Counted from the first letter of the stretch, positions 1-9,131 are shown. The stretch is 64,000 bases of DNA from an uncultured Pseudomonadota bacterium (GCA_913061235.1 CAJXTB010000011.1:1-64000); one strand, 5' to 3'. Notes: a model not told the origin generated them from the letters alone. Translations and numbers: made by a program.

Positions 1-14
1 TGTATAAGAGACAG
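1..14 (+). other. Nextera/Tn5 mosaic-end adapter remnant
   Basis: The first 14 bases, tgtataagagacag, equal the last 14 bases of the 19-bp Tn5 mosaic end used in Nextera libraries. This is library adapter left at a contig end, not genomic sequence. Bases 15-126 after it hold no gene that I can see. Confidence 0.93.
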
Positions 15-126
15 GGTAAGGGGCATTGCAGCGCAGGCTACATGAAACGGAAAATCGCTGTCGGCAATTCAGGGAAATGAGCGCCGACGCGGCGCTGACC
101 TTAGCCAGTCCCACACAACCCGCAGA

Positions 127-3100
127 CTACCGCCCGCCTGGCAACCAAAGCACAGGTACTGGATACCCTGCATCTGGGCGGCCGTAGCCGAGTCGGCCGC
201 CGTCGTTGTTGCCCCATGCCCACAGGGTTCCGTCGTCTCGAATAGCGAAGCTGTTCTCCGAGGTGGCGCTGATGTGGACGACGTTGGTCAGCGGTGACGC
301 ACAGGTCCAGGTCAGGGCGTTCCAGTCCGCACAGACTGGGGTCAGCACGCCGGCGTTTCCGGTCTCGCCTGTTCCGAGTGAACCTTCATCATTCTCACCG
401 AATGCGTAGACGGTGCCGTCTTGTCGTAGGGCGAGGTTGTGAACTTCGCCGGCGCTGACCATCATCCAGTCGCTCGTTGCCGCCTCTCCGTTCGGGCCGC
501 CAACGGGAATGGGTGTGGTGACTTCGTCCCAGTCATCGCAGGTGTTGGTCTGGAGACATCCGTTGCCGAAGCGGCCGTCGTCACCGTTGCCCCATGCCCA
601 CAACGAACCGTTGCGAATACCAATGGCGTGGCTTCGTCCTGCGGTCACGCTGTCCCAGTCCGTTGGAGAGGGCGAGCCTTCTGGGCCCAGCACAGCGGTG
701 GGTTGTGAGATGTCATCGTCCAAGCCGCTCGCAAGCTGGCCGGAGCCCCCGTCTCCCCATGCCCACAGCGTGCCGTCTGCCTTGATGGCGAGAACGAAGT
801 CGTCTCCCGCATCTACAGCGATCCAGTCGGTGTCTGGGGTGGTCCCGGAGCTGCTGATGATGGCGGCGGGTATGGCAGAGGGCAGGCGGGTTCCGTCGCC
901 CAGCTGACCTTGGTTGTTGTCTCCCCATGCCCACAAGCTACCGTCGGCTGCGAGGCCTACGGTGAACTGGTCGCCAGCGTCCAGATACGTCCATCCATCC
1001 ATCGAGAGCGCGGTGGGTAGGCCGATATCAACGGTCGATTCGAAGCCAAGGGCGCCGTCATCGCTGTTGCCCCATAGCCAGGTGCTGCTGTCGCCCTTCA
1101 AGGCGCCTAGGTGTTCATAGCCAGCGAAGACGTCCACCCAGTCGTTGGAGAAGGTTGTGCCGTCTCCATCAGAGATCTGCACGGGTGCGTACGGCGAGAC
1201 TTCGCAGTTGTCCGGGTCATCGCCCAGTGGGCCGAGGTCGCAGTTACCAACCGGTGTTCGATCGCTGTCTCCCCATGCCCAGAGGCTCCCGTCTGTCTTG
1301 AGCGCGACGGCTGCGTCTTCAGCGCCTTCGACGATGTCCCAGTCGGTGTCTTCGTTGACCTGTCGCGCGAACAAGATGCCGTCGGAGCCGTCTCCGAGCA
1401 TGCTGGTGGAGTTGAACCCCCAAGCCAGCAGCTCGCCGGTGGTGGTGAGTGCGAAGCTGTTCTCGAATCCGGCGCGAATGCCAACGATGTTGCTCATGGG
1501 CTGACAGGGGAAGCTCTGTCCAAGCGCGCAGACGTGTCGCACGGTGGAGACCGATTCGCGGCAGTTCAGCTCTCCTCCACAGCCGTTGCCCAGCTCGCCT
1601 TCGGAGTTTCCGCCGACCGCGTACAGGGTGCCACCCTCGGTCAGCAGCAGGGTATGCTCGGCCCCCGAAGCGACCTCGGCGATGTTGTCCATTGGCGTAC
1701 ATGGGGCGCTTTCGCTAGGTGAACACACTTCCACGGGAATGCTCACCTCCTCGCACAGGTCGCCGTCGAGGTCGCAGCCTTGTCCGAGCACGCCGTCGTT
1801 GTCGTCTCCCCAGGTCAGCGCTGAACCGAACTCCGACAGTGCAATCGCGTGCTCGCCACCCACGGCAATACCAACCATGGTGTTCAGCGGGACGCAGGGG
1901 TCGGTAGCGTCGCTCCGGGGGGCGCAGACAGGCGTTGCGATTCGCATGGGTTCGCAGTCGTCGCGTTCGACACAACCATCTCCTAGGATTCCGTTTCGGG
2001 AGTCGCCCCACGCCCAGACTCTGCCTGCGGAGTCGAGGGCCATCGAGTGAATCTCGTCGTCTTTGGACACAGCGATCTCGACGATGTTGGTGAGTACTTC
2101 GGTACACACGGCGTCGGGGTCATCCACATCAAACTCAATACAGACCTGCGCGGCGTCATCAGGGGCGACGTCATTGCCCTGGGTTCCGTGCCCGAGCTGA
2201 CCAAGGCGATTTCCGCCCCACGACCACACGGTCCCGTCGGCGTGGAGTGCGAGGTTGTGGTACCCGGCGGTCGCAATGGCGGTGATGCCGCTGAGGTTGC
2301 TGACGGCGGCGGGTGCAGTGTTGTCGCTACCGAGGCCACTGTTGGCATCGGTGCCCCAGCCGACAATGGTGCCGTTGTTGAGCAGGGCGAGGGAGTAGCC
2401 GTCACCCGCAGTGACCGATGCGACGTCGCTCAAGAAGCTTGTGCACGGAAAGCTGTCTCCTTCCGTGCAGACGGGAACTGGAACGCGTTGATCCCCTGCA
2501 ACCGCACCGGCCGCGCCTGTGTCATTGGCGCCCCAGGTCCAGGCTACGCCGTCTGCGTCTACCGCGACTACGTGCTCGGAACTCATGTCCAAGTCCATGA
2601 CACGCACAACGAACGGAGTTGTGTAGACTTCCGTGCCCTGACGCGCTTCGATTTCGAGTTCGTAGGTGGCGGCGACAGTGGCACGAAAAATGGGCTCTGG
2701 GCCCGTGCGCACCAAGTCTGGACCGCCAACCTGTCGCAAGTCCCAGACCACCGTGTCGCCCTCAACATCTGTGATCTGCGGGGCGATCTCGAAGTTTTGA
2801 CCGACCATGCTCCACATGTCCGGCATGACAACGGTGGGCAGGTCGTCGACCGGAGTGACGTCAATGCTGACAGTCGCCGGGGCGCTGGTGCCGTCGGGGT
2901 CGGATGCTGTGAAGGTGAAGCTATCGGCGCCGTTGTAGTCGGCGTCTGGTGTGTACTCCACACGCTGTCCATCTAGGGTCAACGTGCCGAAGCTCGGCTG
3001 GCTAGCAATGTCGAAGGTCATGTCGTCGCCGTCTGGCGAGGTGGCTTCGAGCCGAATGTTGGTCTGGGTGTCCTCTACGACCGTTGCGTCGACATCCATT

Positions 3101-3216
3101 GCGGTAGGCACCCCGTCTGGGCCTTCGGTGCCGGTACCCGTGTCGTCGGGGTTGGTGCCGTCCGCTCGACAGCCCGCACCTAGAATGACAACCAACAGAC
3201 CGATAGAACCAAACAT
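127..3216 (-). CDS. RCC1-repeat lipoprotein with cadherin-like domain
   Basis: 1029 residues. The N-terminus is a lipoprotein signal with lipobox LGAGC (Cys16), followed by a Thr/Asp/Gly-rich linker. Residues about 37-125 look like a bacterial cadherin/VCBS-like beta domain (ending in a DxDG...S/T pattern), and about 127-208 like a PKD-type domain. The rest is about 14 RCC1-type units with the core G-x-(L/V)-W-A-W-G-x-N-x-x-G-x-L-G, enough for two seven-bladed propellers. Many blades carry paired Cys in long loops, which fits an oxidising, extracytoplasmic location. Role inferred: surface-anchored binding protein; the ligand is unknown. A second secreted 14-unit RCC1 protein lies at 28320-30344 but is built differently. 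Confidence 0.85.
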   Translation of the reverse strand: MFGSIGLLVVILGAGCRADGTNPDDTGTGTEGPDGVPTAMDVDATVVEDTQTNIRLEATSPDGDDMTFDIASQPSFGTLTLDGQRVEYTPDADYNGADSFTFTASDPDGTSAPATVSIDVTPVDDLPTVVMPDMWSMVGQNFEIAPQITDVEGDTVVWDLRQVGGPDLVRTGPEPIFRATVAATYELEIEARQGTEVYTTPFVVRVMDLDMSSEHVVAVDADGVAWTWGANDTGAAGAVAGDQRVPVPVCTEGDSFPCTSFLSDVASVTAGDGYSLALLNNGTIVGWGTDANSGLGSDNTAPAAVSNLSGITAIATAGYHNLALHADGTVWSWGGNRLGQLGHGTQGNDVAPDDAAQVCIEFDVDDPDAVCTEVLTNIVEIAVSKDDEIHSMALDSAGRVWAWGDSRNGILGDGCVERDDCEPMRIATPVCAPRSDATDPCVPLNTMVGIAVGGEHAIALSEFGSALTWGDDNDGVLGQGCDLDGDLCEEVSIPVEVCSPSESAPCTPMDNIAEVASGAEHTLLLTEGGTLYAVGGNSEGELGNGCGGELNCRESVSTVRHVCALGQSFPCQPMSNIVGIRAGFENSFALTTTGELLAWGFNSTSMLGDGSDGILFARQVNEDTDWDIVEGAEDAAVALKTDGSLWAWGDSDRTPVGNCDLGPLGDDPDNCEVSPYAPVQISDGDGTTFSNDWVDVFAGYEHLGALKGDSSTWLWGNSDDGALGFESTVDIGLPTALSMDGWTYLDAGDQFTVGLAADGSLWAWGDNNQGQLGDGTRLPSAIPAAIISSSGTTPDTDWIAVDAGDDFVLAIKADGTLWAWGDGGSGQLASGLDDDISQPTAVLGPEGSPSPTDWDSVTAGRSHAIGIRNGSLWAWGNGDDGRFGNGCLQTNTCDDWDEVTTPIPVGGPNGEAATSDWMMVSAGEVHNLALRQDGTVYAFGENDEGSLGTGETGNAGVLTPVCADWNALTWTCASPLTNVVHISATSENSFAIRDDGTLWAWGNNDGGRLGYGRPDAGYPVPVLWLPGGR

Positions 3217-3264
3217 ACAGGGACCTCGCGAAAGAGGTGACCCTACCGGAAGTGTGTTGGAATG

Positions 3265-3933
3265 TCAGCCCGGTAGTGTGAGCTCTGCGCGTAAATTCAG
3301 ACCTGGATCCAAGCGGAGTTGGGCTTGGCTTCGGCGTAGCAGCGGCTTGAGCGTGTCTGGGTGCACGCCGATGTAGCCTTCGCGGAACACGAAGCGAAAG
3401 TGCCCGATACCGTCGAGGACAAGGACGTTCTCGCGCTCGTGGGCGGCGGCCTGCACCACTGCATCAACCACAATGTCCAAGGCGGCGTCTTCGAGGACGT
3501 CTGCGGGAAGGTCGTTGGCTTGCGCATGGGCGTGTAGAAGGGCGGTGGTGTCGAGCACCTCTCGGTCTTCCCACTCCTCCGGCAGCGCATCTGTGATGGT
3601 CTGGGCAGCGTCTTCTGGGCTCCATGTTGGATTGGCGGCACAGAAGAGAGCGGGTGCGGGGGTGACGATGACCAATCGCTCGGCGGGCATCACCATCTCT
3701 TGCTGCGTGATCGGGTGAGTGAAGGTTCGCTCGGCACGCAGCACTACGCGCATGTGCGCAAGCCCTAGTAGGTTGACCTCTAAGTCTTGTGCCAATGCCT
3801 CTACAATGGCCTGTGCGACTGGCTTCCACGCTTGGTGAACGGTGGCCCGAGACAGGCTCGAATGGGCGGCGATACTCTCGACAAGTCCTTGCATGGGGTG
3901 GGCTGTAACGCCCCAGTGTGGAGGGCGACCCAT
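3265..3933 (-). CDS. Tandem HU-like DNA-binding domain protein
   Basis: 222 residues. Residues about 15-95 resemble HU/IHF: an N-terminal helical pair, then a beta arm with VNLLGLAHMRV, a R-x-x-R-T-F-x-x-P-I-T region and an (M/I)PAERLV turn, matching the HU pattern of GxGxF, RNPxTG and PA. Residues about 145-222 look like a second, more diverged HU-like unit, from EDAALDIVVDAVVQAA to the GIGHFRF strand. HU proteins are normally about 90 residues and dimerise, so this may be an intramolecular dimer. It lies 48 bp upstream of the RCC1 gene on the same strand and diverges from the small secreted protein at 4007. The HU assignment rests on pattern only. Confidence 0.6.
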   Translation of the reverse strand: MGRPPHWGVTAHPMQGLVESIAAHSSLSRATVHQAWKPVAQAIVEALAQDLEVNLLGLAHMRVVLRAERTFTHPITQQEMVMPAERLVIVTPAPALFCAANPTWSPEDAAQTITDALPEEWEDREVLDTTALLHAHAQANDLPADVLEDAALDIVVDAVVQAAAHERENVLVLDGIGHFRFVFREGYIGVHPDTLKPLLRRSQAQLRLDPGLNLRAELTLPG

Positions 3934-4006
3934 CCCTACGCGGATCTTACGGATGTTTGGCGATGGCCTGTAGACCTCCTACAATGCAAGCAACCCAGGA
4001 GACCCA

Positions 4007-4306
4007 ATGTCACGTCTAATTCTCGCCGCTGTTGTCACCACTCTGCTCGCGTCCACCGCGAGTGCGAAGTGCTTCGGCTTCCGCGGCGAAGACATCAAAG
4101 TCTGCGTGGACGGCACCGACAACTCGGCTCGTAGCCAAGCCGAGTCTGTCTGTGAGTCCGTCACTAGCAACAGCTGCAGCATCTCCGGTTCGTCCGGCGA
4201 GTGCCGCAAGTCGGGAAGCACCACCTGCTACGACGGTGACGGCAACGAGCACAGCCACCTCACCGCAGACTTTTCGCTTACCGGTCCGAGCCTGCTCGTT
4301 CTGTAG
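4007..4306 (+). CDS. Small secreted six-cysteine protein
   Basis: 99 residues. A Sec signal peptide (MSRLILAAVVTTLLASTASA) is followed by a mature part of about 79 residues containing six Cys, consistent with three disulfides. The mature part is rich in Ser, Gly and Asp. I recognise no family. It is preceded by the Shine-Dalgarno-like run ccaggagaccca and stands between a divergent HU-like gene and the DUF2237 lipoprotein 50 bp downstream. It could be a small exported structural or binding protein. Confidence 0.6.
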   Translation: MSRLILAAVVTTLLASTASAKCFGFRGEDIKVCVDGTDNSARSQAESVCESVTSNSCSISGSSGECRKSGSTTCYDGDGNEHSHLTADFSLTGPSLLVL

Positions 4307-4356
4307 AGTGAACATTGGCGACAGGCGCCAGTGGGGAATTGGGGTGATGACTGTGA

Positions 4357-4830
4357 ATGCTCATCCTGATGACCCTGCTGACCGCCTGCGCTGACGACCA
4401 CACCGAGTGTGCGTCTGGAGCGTGTGATTCACGCGGCCATTCCCATGAGGTTGCCGCCGTTAATGGTGAACGCAACGTTGTGGAGTCGCCGCTTGTGTCG
4501 TGTTCGACGTCTCCAATGACCGGTTTCTACCGTGATGGATTGTGTCGAACCGGTCCAGAAGACCGGGGTGTGCACGTGGTGTGTGCCCAAGTGACCGAGG
4601 CGTTCTTGGCTGACACCGCGTCGCGCGGGAACGACCTGTCGACACCCGCCCCACAGTTCGGCTTCCCGGGGCTCAACCCTGGAGACGGCTGGTGCCTGTG
4701 TGCGGCTCGCTGGGAAGAGGCCCGGCAGGGCGGCGTAGCCCCACCCGTGATTCTACAGGCGACGAGTGCCGCCGCGCTTACCGTTGTGTCGCGCGAGGTT
4801 CTCACTGAGCACGCTGTCGTCACGCCATGA
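4357..4830 (+). CDS. DUF2237 family lipoprotein
   Basis: 157 residues. From about residue 40 it matches the DUF2237 family (COG3651) well: the SCSTSPMTGFYRDGLCRTGP block, VCAQVTEAFL, SRGNDLSTP, GFPGLNPGDGWCLCAARW and GVAPPVILQAT. The biochemical function of the family is unknown; its conserved Cys residues are all present. What is odd is the N-terminus: LMTLLTAC looks like a lipobox, so this copy may be exported and lipidated, while usual members (about 120 residues) have no signal. The stop overlaps the next gene in ATGA, so the two are probably translated together. Confidence 0.82.
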   Translation: MLILMTLLTACADDHTECASGACDSRGHSHEVAAVNGERNVVESPLVSCSTSPMTGFYRDGLCRTGPEDRGVHVVCAQVTEAFLADTASRGNDLSTPAPQFGFPGLNPGDGWCLCAARWEEARQGGVAPPVILQATSAAALTVVSREVLTEHAVVTP

Positions 4831-5426
4831 AGGCGCCTGTCTGGCTGCGTGTTGTTGCGGTGGTCTTGTTCGGGCTGCTGTTGGGGGAGGCCATGGTGTT
4901 GGCCCCACCGTCCGCTGAAGGCACAGGTGCGCAGGTCATGGACTGGATGACCGGCCACTGGTCTGGCTACGAGCCCATGAGCGTTGTCCACTTTCAGTTG
5001 ATGGGTGTGTGGCCGTTTGTTTTGGCGGCGCTGTGTGCGCCTTGGCTTCGTGGACGTCGGATTCCACTGTGGCCATTTGCGTTGGGTTCCATGGCACTGG
5101 GAGCGTTTGCACTGCTTCCCGGGTTGGCCCTGCCGCGGACATCTGGCAAGCCGATTCCGTTGCTGAGCAGTCGCTGGATGGCACCGATTCTGGGTGTTCC
5201 CACGCTGGGCTTACTCGGATGGGCCGCGGTTGCTGGCGACCCTTGGGCGTGGTTCAGCGCGTTCCAGAGCGAACAGTTCATCCACATCATGGGGTGGGAC
5301 TTTGTCGTGCTCTGGCTGACGTCCATCGCAGTCGCCCATGCACGAGATGGCCGAGGCTGGTTGTGTGCGGTTCCGTTGGTGGGAGCGTTGGTTTGGTTGT
5401 GGACGCAGAACGGCTCGGAGTCGTGA
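4827..5426 (+). CDS. Multi-pass membrane protein, unknown function
   Basis: 199 residues with five or six hydrophobic segments (about 7-27, 56-75, 84-104, 123-139, 150-172, 178-193) and short charged loops. I recognise no family motif. Its ATG overlaps the stop of the lipidated DUF2237 gene by 4 bp, so the pair forms an operon and may act together in the envelope. No signal for a specific substrate is visible. Confidence 0.68.
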   Translation: MKAPVWLRVVAVVLFGLLLGEAMVLAPPSAEGTGAQVMDWMTGHWSGYEPMSVVHFQLMGVWPFVLAALCAPWLRGRRIPLWPFALGSMALGAFALLPGLALPRTSGKPIPLLSSRWMAPILGVPTLGLLGWAAVAGDPWAWFSAFQSEQFIHIMGWDFVVLWLTSIAVAHARDGRGWLCAVPLVGALVWLWTQNGSES

Positions 5427-5556
5427 TGCGTTCATTGTATGTCCAACTCTGACCGAGAAGAGCGTGCCCGACGACGAGCCGAGTGGCCCGACGAAGGTCT
5501 GAGTTCGCAGACGTCCGCTCAGCGTTTGGCTCAACGAAGACCGCTCGGTGGGATGT

Positions 5557-5916
5557 TCAGGCCGCGTTCGGCTTCCACACGGCGAGGCTGTTGCCGCTGG
5601 GGTCCTTGAACTCAAAGCGCTGCCCGCCAGGGAAGCTGTAGATGTCCTTGTCTAGGACCGTTCCCGTCGCCAACACGGCGTCTCGCGTGGCGTTCAAGTC
5701 GTCTGAGTACAAGATGACCATGGGGCCGCCGCTGACCACCGTCTCTGCCTGCGCAAGACCGCCCCATTCACCGCCATCTGCCTTCTGGATTCCGGCGTAT
5801 CCTGGGCCATAGTCGACGAAGGTCCATCCAAAAGCGGCGCTGTAGAATGCTTTGCTGGCTGCCATATCGGTGGCGTAGAACTCAATGTAGTCAATGCCGT
5901 GGTGTGTGTGCGACAT
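5557..5916 (-). CDS. VOC family (glyoxalase-like) protein
   Basis: 119 residues, the usual size for a single-domain vicinal-oxygen-chelate protein. It begins with GIDYIEFYATDMAASKAFY followed by FGW, and ends with the paired motif RFEFKDPSGNSLAVW, typical of the bleomycin-resistance/dioxygenase fold. Members bind metals or small molecules; the substrate cannot be told here. It lies 24 bp downstream of the J-domain gene on the same strand, probably in one transcript. Confidence 0.85.
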   Translation of the reverse strand: MSHTHHGIDYIEFYATDMAASKAFYSAAFGWTFVDYGPGYAGIQKADGGEWGGLAQAETVVSGGPMVILYSDDLNATRDAVLATGTVLDKDIYSFPGGQRFEFKDPSGNSLAVWKPNAA

Positions 5917-5940
5917 GGCGTCTCCTGCGAGGCGTGCGAG

Positions 5941-6690
5941 CTAGCGCAGACCGTCTTTGATGCGTTGGTAGGCTTGAGTCAGCGCAACCGTCTGCTGTTC
6001 GGCAAACTTTTGCAGTGCCGGAGACAGGTGCGCGACTTTGTCGGGGTGGTTGAGCTTCACCTGGTCGCGGTACGCCACGGTCACTTGTTTGAGCGTTGCA
6101 CCCACGACAATCCCCAGAAGTTCGTAGTCGGCGTTTGGCGGTGGTGTGGACGGGCGCCGAGGGGGCGGACGCCGGTTGTCTCGTGGCGGTGGCGCTTTTT
6201 GCCTGGGGGCTTCCCGTGGCGGCGGCGGACTCTCTGTCTGCCACTCGCTCTCGCCGCGTAGCTTGCGACTGGCGATTTCGGACAGGTACCGGGTAACGGC
6301 GACCACGGTGTCTGGGTCGCCGGTTCGGACCTTGGTTCTCACGAAGTCGGAGACGTCGTCACGGACAGGCGCGAATCCCACAACGCCGGTGTGGAAGCCA
6401 ATGACCCTGCCGTGGTCGAACAGGTAAGTGCCCGCCTGGGGACCGCTCGGGCTCATGCGCATGGCCCCGCGTGATGTCCGAAAGGTGCTCTCCGCAAACC
6501 CGGACGGTAGGGTGCTGGAGTCGAAGGTGCCTACGCTAAACTTACCGGGAAAGGTGAGGTCGAACCAGGCGACCATGCCATGGTCAAGCTGGACGCGTCC
6601 TCGTCCCACTGCGACGAGGGCGAATCGTGTGGCGGTGACGCGCTGCGCGAAGCGAGCGGCAGACCATCGGGGAATTAGGCGACCTTGCAT
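5941..6690 (-). CDS. C-terminal J-domain protein
   Basis: 249 residues. The last 63 residues (about 187-249) are a J domain: ADYELLG start, helix with VAYRDQVKLNHPDK and the HPD motif near residue 215, which stimulates DnaK-type ATPases. The first 150 residues form an unrecognised mostly beta region, and a Pro/Arg-rich linker (about 155-185) separates the two. A J domain at the C-terminus is typical of specialised co-chaperones rather than DnaJ itself; the client is unknown. The VOC gene follows after 24 bp. Confidence 0.78.
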   Translation of the reverse strand: MQGRLIPRWSAARFAQRVTATRFALVAVGRGRVQLDHGMVAWFDLTFPGKFSVGTFDSSTLPSGFAESTFRTSRGAMRMSPSGPQAGTYLFDHGRVIGFHTGVVGFAPVRDDVSDFVRTKVRTGDPDTVVAVTRYLSEIASRKLRGESEWQTESPPPPREAPRQKAPPPRDNRRPPPRRPSTPPPNADYELLGIVVGATLKQVTVAYRDQVKLNHPDKVAHLSPALQKFAEQQTVALTQAYQRIKDGLR

Positions 6691-6736
6691 GGCCTTGCCG
6701 TAGCATCGTGGTCGCTCTGGCCCTGTAGACCCCGGG

Positions 6737-7393
6737 TCAATTCAACGGAAAGATTAGCATCTTGTCGATGATTCCGTCTGCCTGTCCGGCGCCCGTCCAG
6801 CTTCCGTCGGAGAGGAAGGCCCGAAACTCATCTGTCCGGAAGTAGATTTCTTCGGGGATTTCGGCCGAATCAGGTGTGTTGAATTGGTCGATTTCTGTGG
6901 GCTGGCCGAAGCGCTCGACGAAACAGCCAAGCGAGACACCCACACCCAAGCCGTCGACCGATGCTCCACGAAACGGAGATTCGACGGTGAAAACATCGCC
7001 GGCATCAGTCAGGTCTGGGTTGTTGCCGCTGGCGTCGAAGTGCATGCCGAGACCGTTCTGCCAGTCACAGCCCACCCGCTCTCGCAGCTCGCCGTTGACG
7101 GTGTAGGAGAAGTCGTTGCAGTCGGCTCCCACTCCCCACACGTCGATCAGGTCTTGGTAGGTGTCGCCAACACAGCCCTCAAGCGCGCAGGCTCTGTCGA
7201 AGTCGAGCTCGCCCGTCGGTTCCTTCAGCTCGCACTGCCGGGTCTGAAAGCCGTCGAGAACACCGTCTTCCCATTCGAGAGGTTGGATTTCACCTTCGAC
7301 ACAGTCGCCCCCAGCGGTCTGAAACGACCCTTCTGGGCAATCACCTTCGCCACACGCAGCGAGGAGGAGGGCGAGGGGCAACAGGCGTGACAT
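6737..7393 (-). CDS. Lipoprotein, unknown function
   Basis: 218 residues from the ATG at 7393, which puts the lipoprotein signal MSRLLPLALLLAAC at the N-terminus; a longer reading frame to 7426 would bury that signal. The mature protein has several Cys near its start (CGEGDC, GGDC, CELKEP, CALEGCVG), then a beta-rich acidic region with a GVGVSLGCFVERFGQP segment near residue 145. I recognise no family. It is a single gene between the J-domain gene and the haem protein. Confidence 0.62.
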   Translation of the reverse strand: MSRLLPLALLLAACGEGDCPEGSFQTAGGDCVEGEIQPLEWEDGVLDGFQTRQCELKEPTGELDFDRACALEGCVGDTYQDLIDVWGVGADCNDFSYTVNGELRERVGCDWQNGLGMHFDASGNNPDLTDAGDVFTVESPFRGASVDGLGVGVSLGCFVERFGQPTEIDQFNTPDSAEIPEEIYFRTDEFRAFLSDGSWTGAGQADGIIDKMLIFPLN

Positions 7394-7531
7394 GGACTCT
7401 CCGGCGGAAGATGCGGCGAATACCATGCCATTGACGGGTTGTCAGGTGGTGAATGTGGCGACGGCGTCTCATGGGAACCTGAACAGATGATGTCCGGGTT
7501 CTTGTGCGAGACGCCGCCCTAAAGCGTGGAC

Positions 7532-8488
7532 CTACTCGAAGAACATGTCGTACTCGATGACCTGCACCTGCAAGAGGATGCGCGTGTCGTTCGCAGCTTG
7601 AACAGTCGTGGCAGCTTTGAGGGCGTCGAGGGTCGGGAAGAACACGCCTAAGAAGTGGTGCAGCTGGTCGTGAGAGGCCCCGTCCATGGTGCACCCTTGC
7701 ACCATCTTGGTCAGCGACGCGTCCAAGCCTTCGGCGAGTGCGGCGGTGGCGGGCATGTCGGTCAGGGCGGGGCCGGCGAGAGCTGTGCGAAGTTCGCCTA
7801 TTGCCTCACGGGTACTCTCATCCATCGGCCACTTGGCATCGCCGTTTGCCACAAGCTCCAGACCGGAGTCCACGACGGGTGCCTCTGCCCAAATTGCTCC
7901 TCGAAGGTCTCCAATGACGTAGCCGGTCGCGTGGTCTTCGGGGTACTTCGCGGTCAGGGCTTCCGTAAGTTCTGGGAGGCGTCCTTCGTTCGGGCCGTGG
8001 CACACCAAGCAGGGCGCTTCGATGGGCAGAGGGGCGACAACCCGCACGACAGCGGTGCCGTCGGCGAGGACTGCGGTGGTCTGCTGCCCCTCAACGTTCT
8101 CGGCGGGGCGCTCGCCCTGTCCCTCGAGCCATTCTTGGACCCAAGAGGGGGCGGCGTTGTCCGGATTGCGTAGTCGCAGGCTGGAACGACCCACGGTTAC
8201 ACTAGTGTTCGCCGCGACGGTTGCTGTCAGCGACATGGCGTCTTGCGAGCACACTTCCATAGCGGCGGTGGGCCCTTCGGTGCTCATTGTGGCAACGAGA
8301 GTGCCCTTGAGCGTGGTGCCGAGAGTGGACATGGCGGTGCGAGCGCGGGCGAGTGCGACGGCATCGACTACGGGTGGACCGGAGGACCCCGGAACGACCA
8401 CGGGCTCGACGGTTGGGGCCGGTGTGGATGGGGTCGGGGAGCATGCGGCGAGCAAGAGAAGGGCGAGAAATGAGGTCCTGGCAGACAT
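7532..8488 (-). CDS. Tll0287-like (DUF3365) haem lipoprotein
   Basis: 318 residues. A lipoprotein signal (LLLLAAC) is followed by a Pro/Val-rich linker and then a DUF3365/Tll0287-like domain (about 45-225): the region with RSSLRLRNPDNAAP and the haem motif C160-L-V-C163-H164. The family includes periplasmic haem-binding redox or gas sensor domains. The C-terminal 90 residues (His-rich helix DGASHDQLHHFLG) are not typical and could be a four-helix extension. A strong ribosome site, aggagg, lies 6 nt before the start, and the TetR gene ends 9 bp upstream, so the two form an operon with the regulator first. Confidence 0.8.
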   Translation of the reverse strand: MSARTSFLALLLLAACSPTPSTPAPTVEPVVVPGSSGPPVVDAVALARARTAMSTLGTTLKGTLVATMSTEGPTAAMEVCSQDAMSLTATVAANTSVTVGRSSLRLRNPDNAAPSWVQEWLEGQGERPAENVEGQQTTAVLADGTAVVRVVAPLPIEAPCLVCHGPNEGRLPELTEALTAKYPEDHATGYVIGDLRGAIWAEAPVVDSGLELVANGDAKWPMDESTREAIGELRTALAGPALTDMPATAALAEGLDASLTKMVQGCTMDGASHDQLHHFLGVFFPTLDALKAATTVQAANDTRILLQVQVIEYDMFFE

Positions 8489-8497
8489 GAGCGCCTC

Positions 8498-9106
8498 CTA
8501 AGGTGCGGTTGAATAAGCTGGAGTAAACAAGACAGTCGTCAATGTGAGCCATGCGGCGGAGACGCGTTCGTCTAGGTCTGCGTCTGCATCTGCGAGGGCA
8601 GCGCTCATGGCAAAGGTGAGCAAGACGCCTTGTACCAACAGGGCAGCAGAGGCTTCGTCCAGTCCTGCCGCGAGCATGCCGTCGTCGTGCAGCTGACGTA
8701 GGCGCGCGTGAAGAAAGCCCAGGCTGCGTTGGCGCCAGCCCACAATGCGTTCGCGTCCTTGAGGACCGGCGAGTCGAATGAGCCCCTCGGAGAAGATGAG
8801 GCGGCCTACAGACGCCGTGGAGCCCACGAACTGGGCACGGTGGCGAAAGAAGAACGCGATGTCTTCGGTGGGGCCAATGCTGGACTGCAAGCTGGCGTCA
8901 ATCTCGGCTTCCAGCATGTCCATGGCGGCGAGCACAATCTCGACCTTGTTGGCAAAGTGTCGGAACACGGTGCCATCGGTGATTCCGACCCGTGCGGCCA
9001 CAGCACGGGTCGTAAAGCCGTCCACGCCGTCTTCTACGAGCGTGCGCAAGGCGGCTTCTGCAATCTGAAGCCTTCGGGTCTGTCCGTCTTGGTAGTGTCG
9101 CGTCAT
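8498..9106 (-). CDS. TetR family transcriptional regulator
   Basis: 202 residues. The N-terminal helix-turn-helix (about 14-60) is clear: LQIAEAALRTLVEDGVDGF, then TTRAVAARVGITDGTVFRHFANK. The C-terminal ligand-binding half is not recognisable by eye. It is the first gene of a two-gene operon with the DUF3365 haem lipoprotein. A near-palindrome lies 26-41 bp upstream of the start, so autoregulation and control of the haem protein are likely. Confidence 0.9.
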   Translation of the reverse strand: MTRHYQDGQTRRLQIAEAALRTLVEDGVDGFTTRAVAARVGITDGTVFRHFANKVEIVLAAMDMLEAEIDASLQSSIGPTEDIAFFFRHRAQFVGSTASVGRLIFSEGLIRLAGPQGRERIVGWRQRSLGFLHARLRQLHDDGMLAAGLDEASAALLVQGVLLTFAMSAALADADADLDERVSAAWLTLTTVLFTPAYSTAP

Positions 9107-9131
9107 CTGGCTGTACTCACGGCGATTCTAG

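Noticed and set aside
2047-2976. A 309-codon plus-strand frame
   Set aside because: It is antisense to the RCC1 lipoprotein gene, whose motifs are clear on the minus strand.
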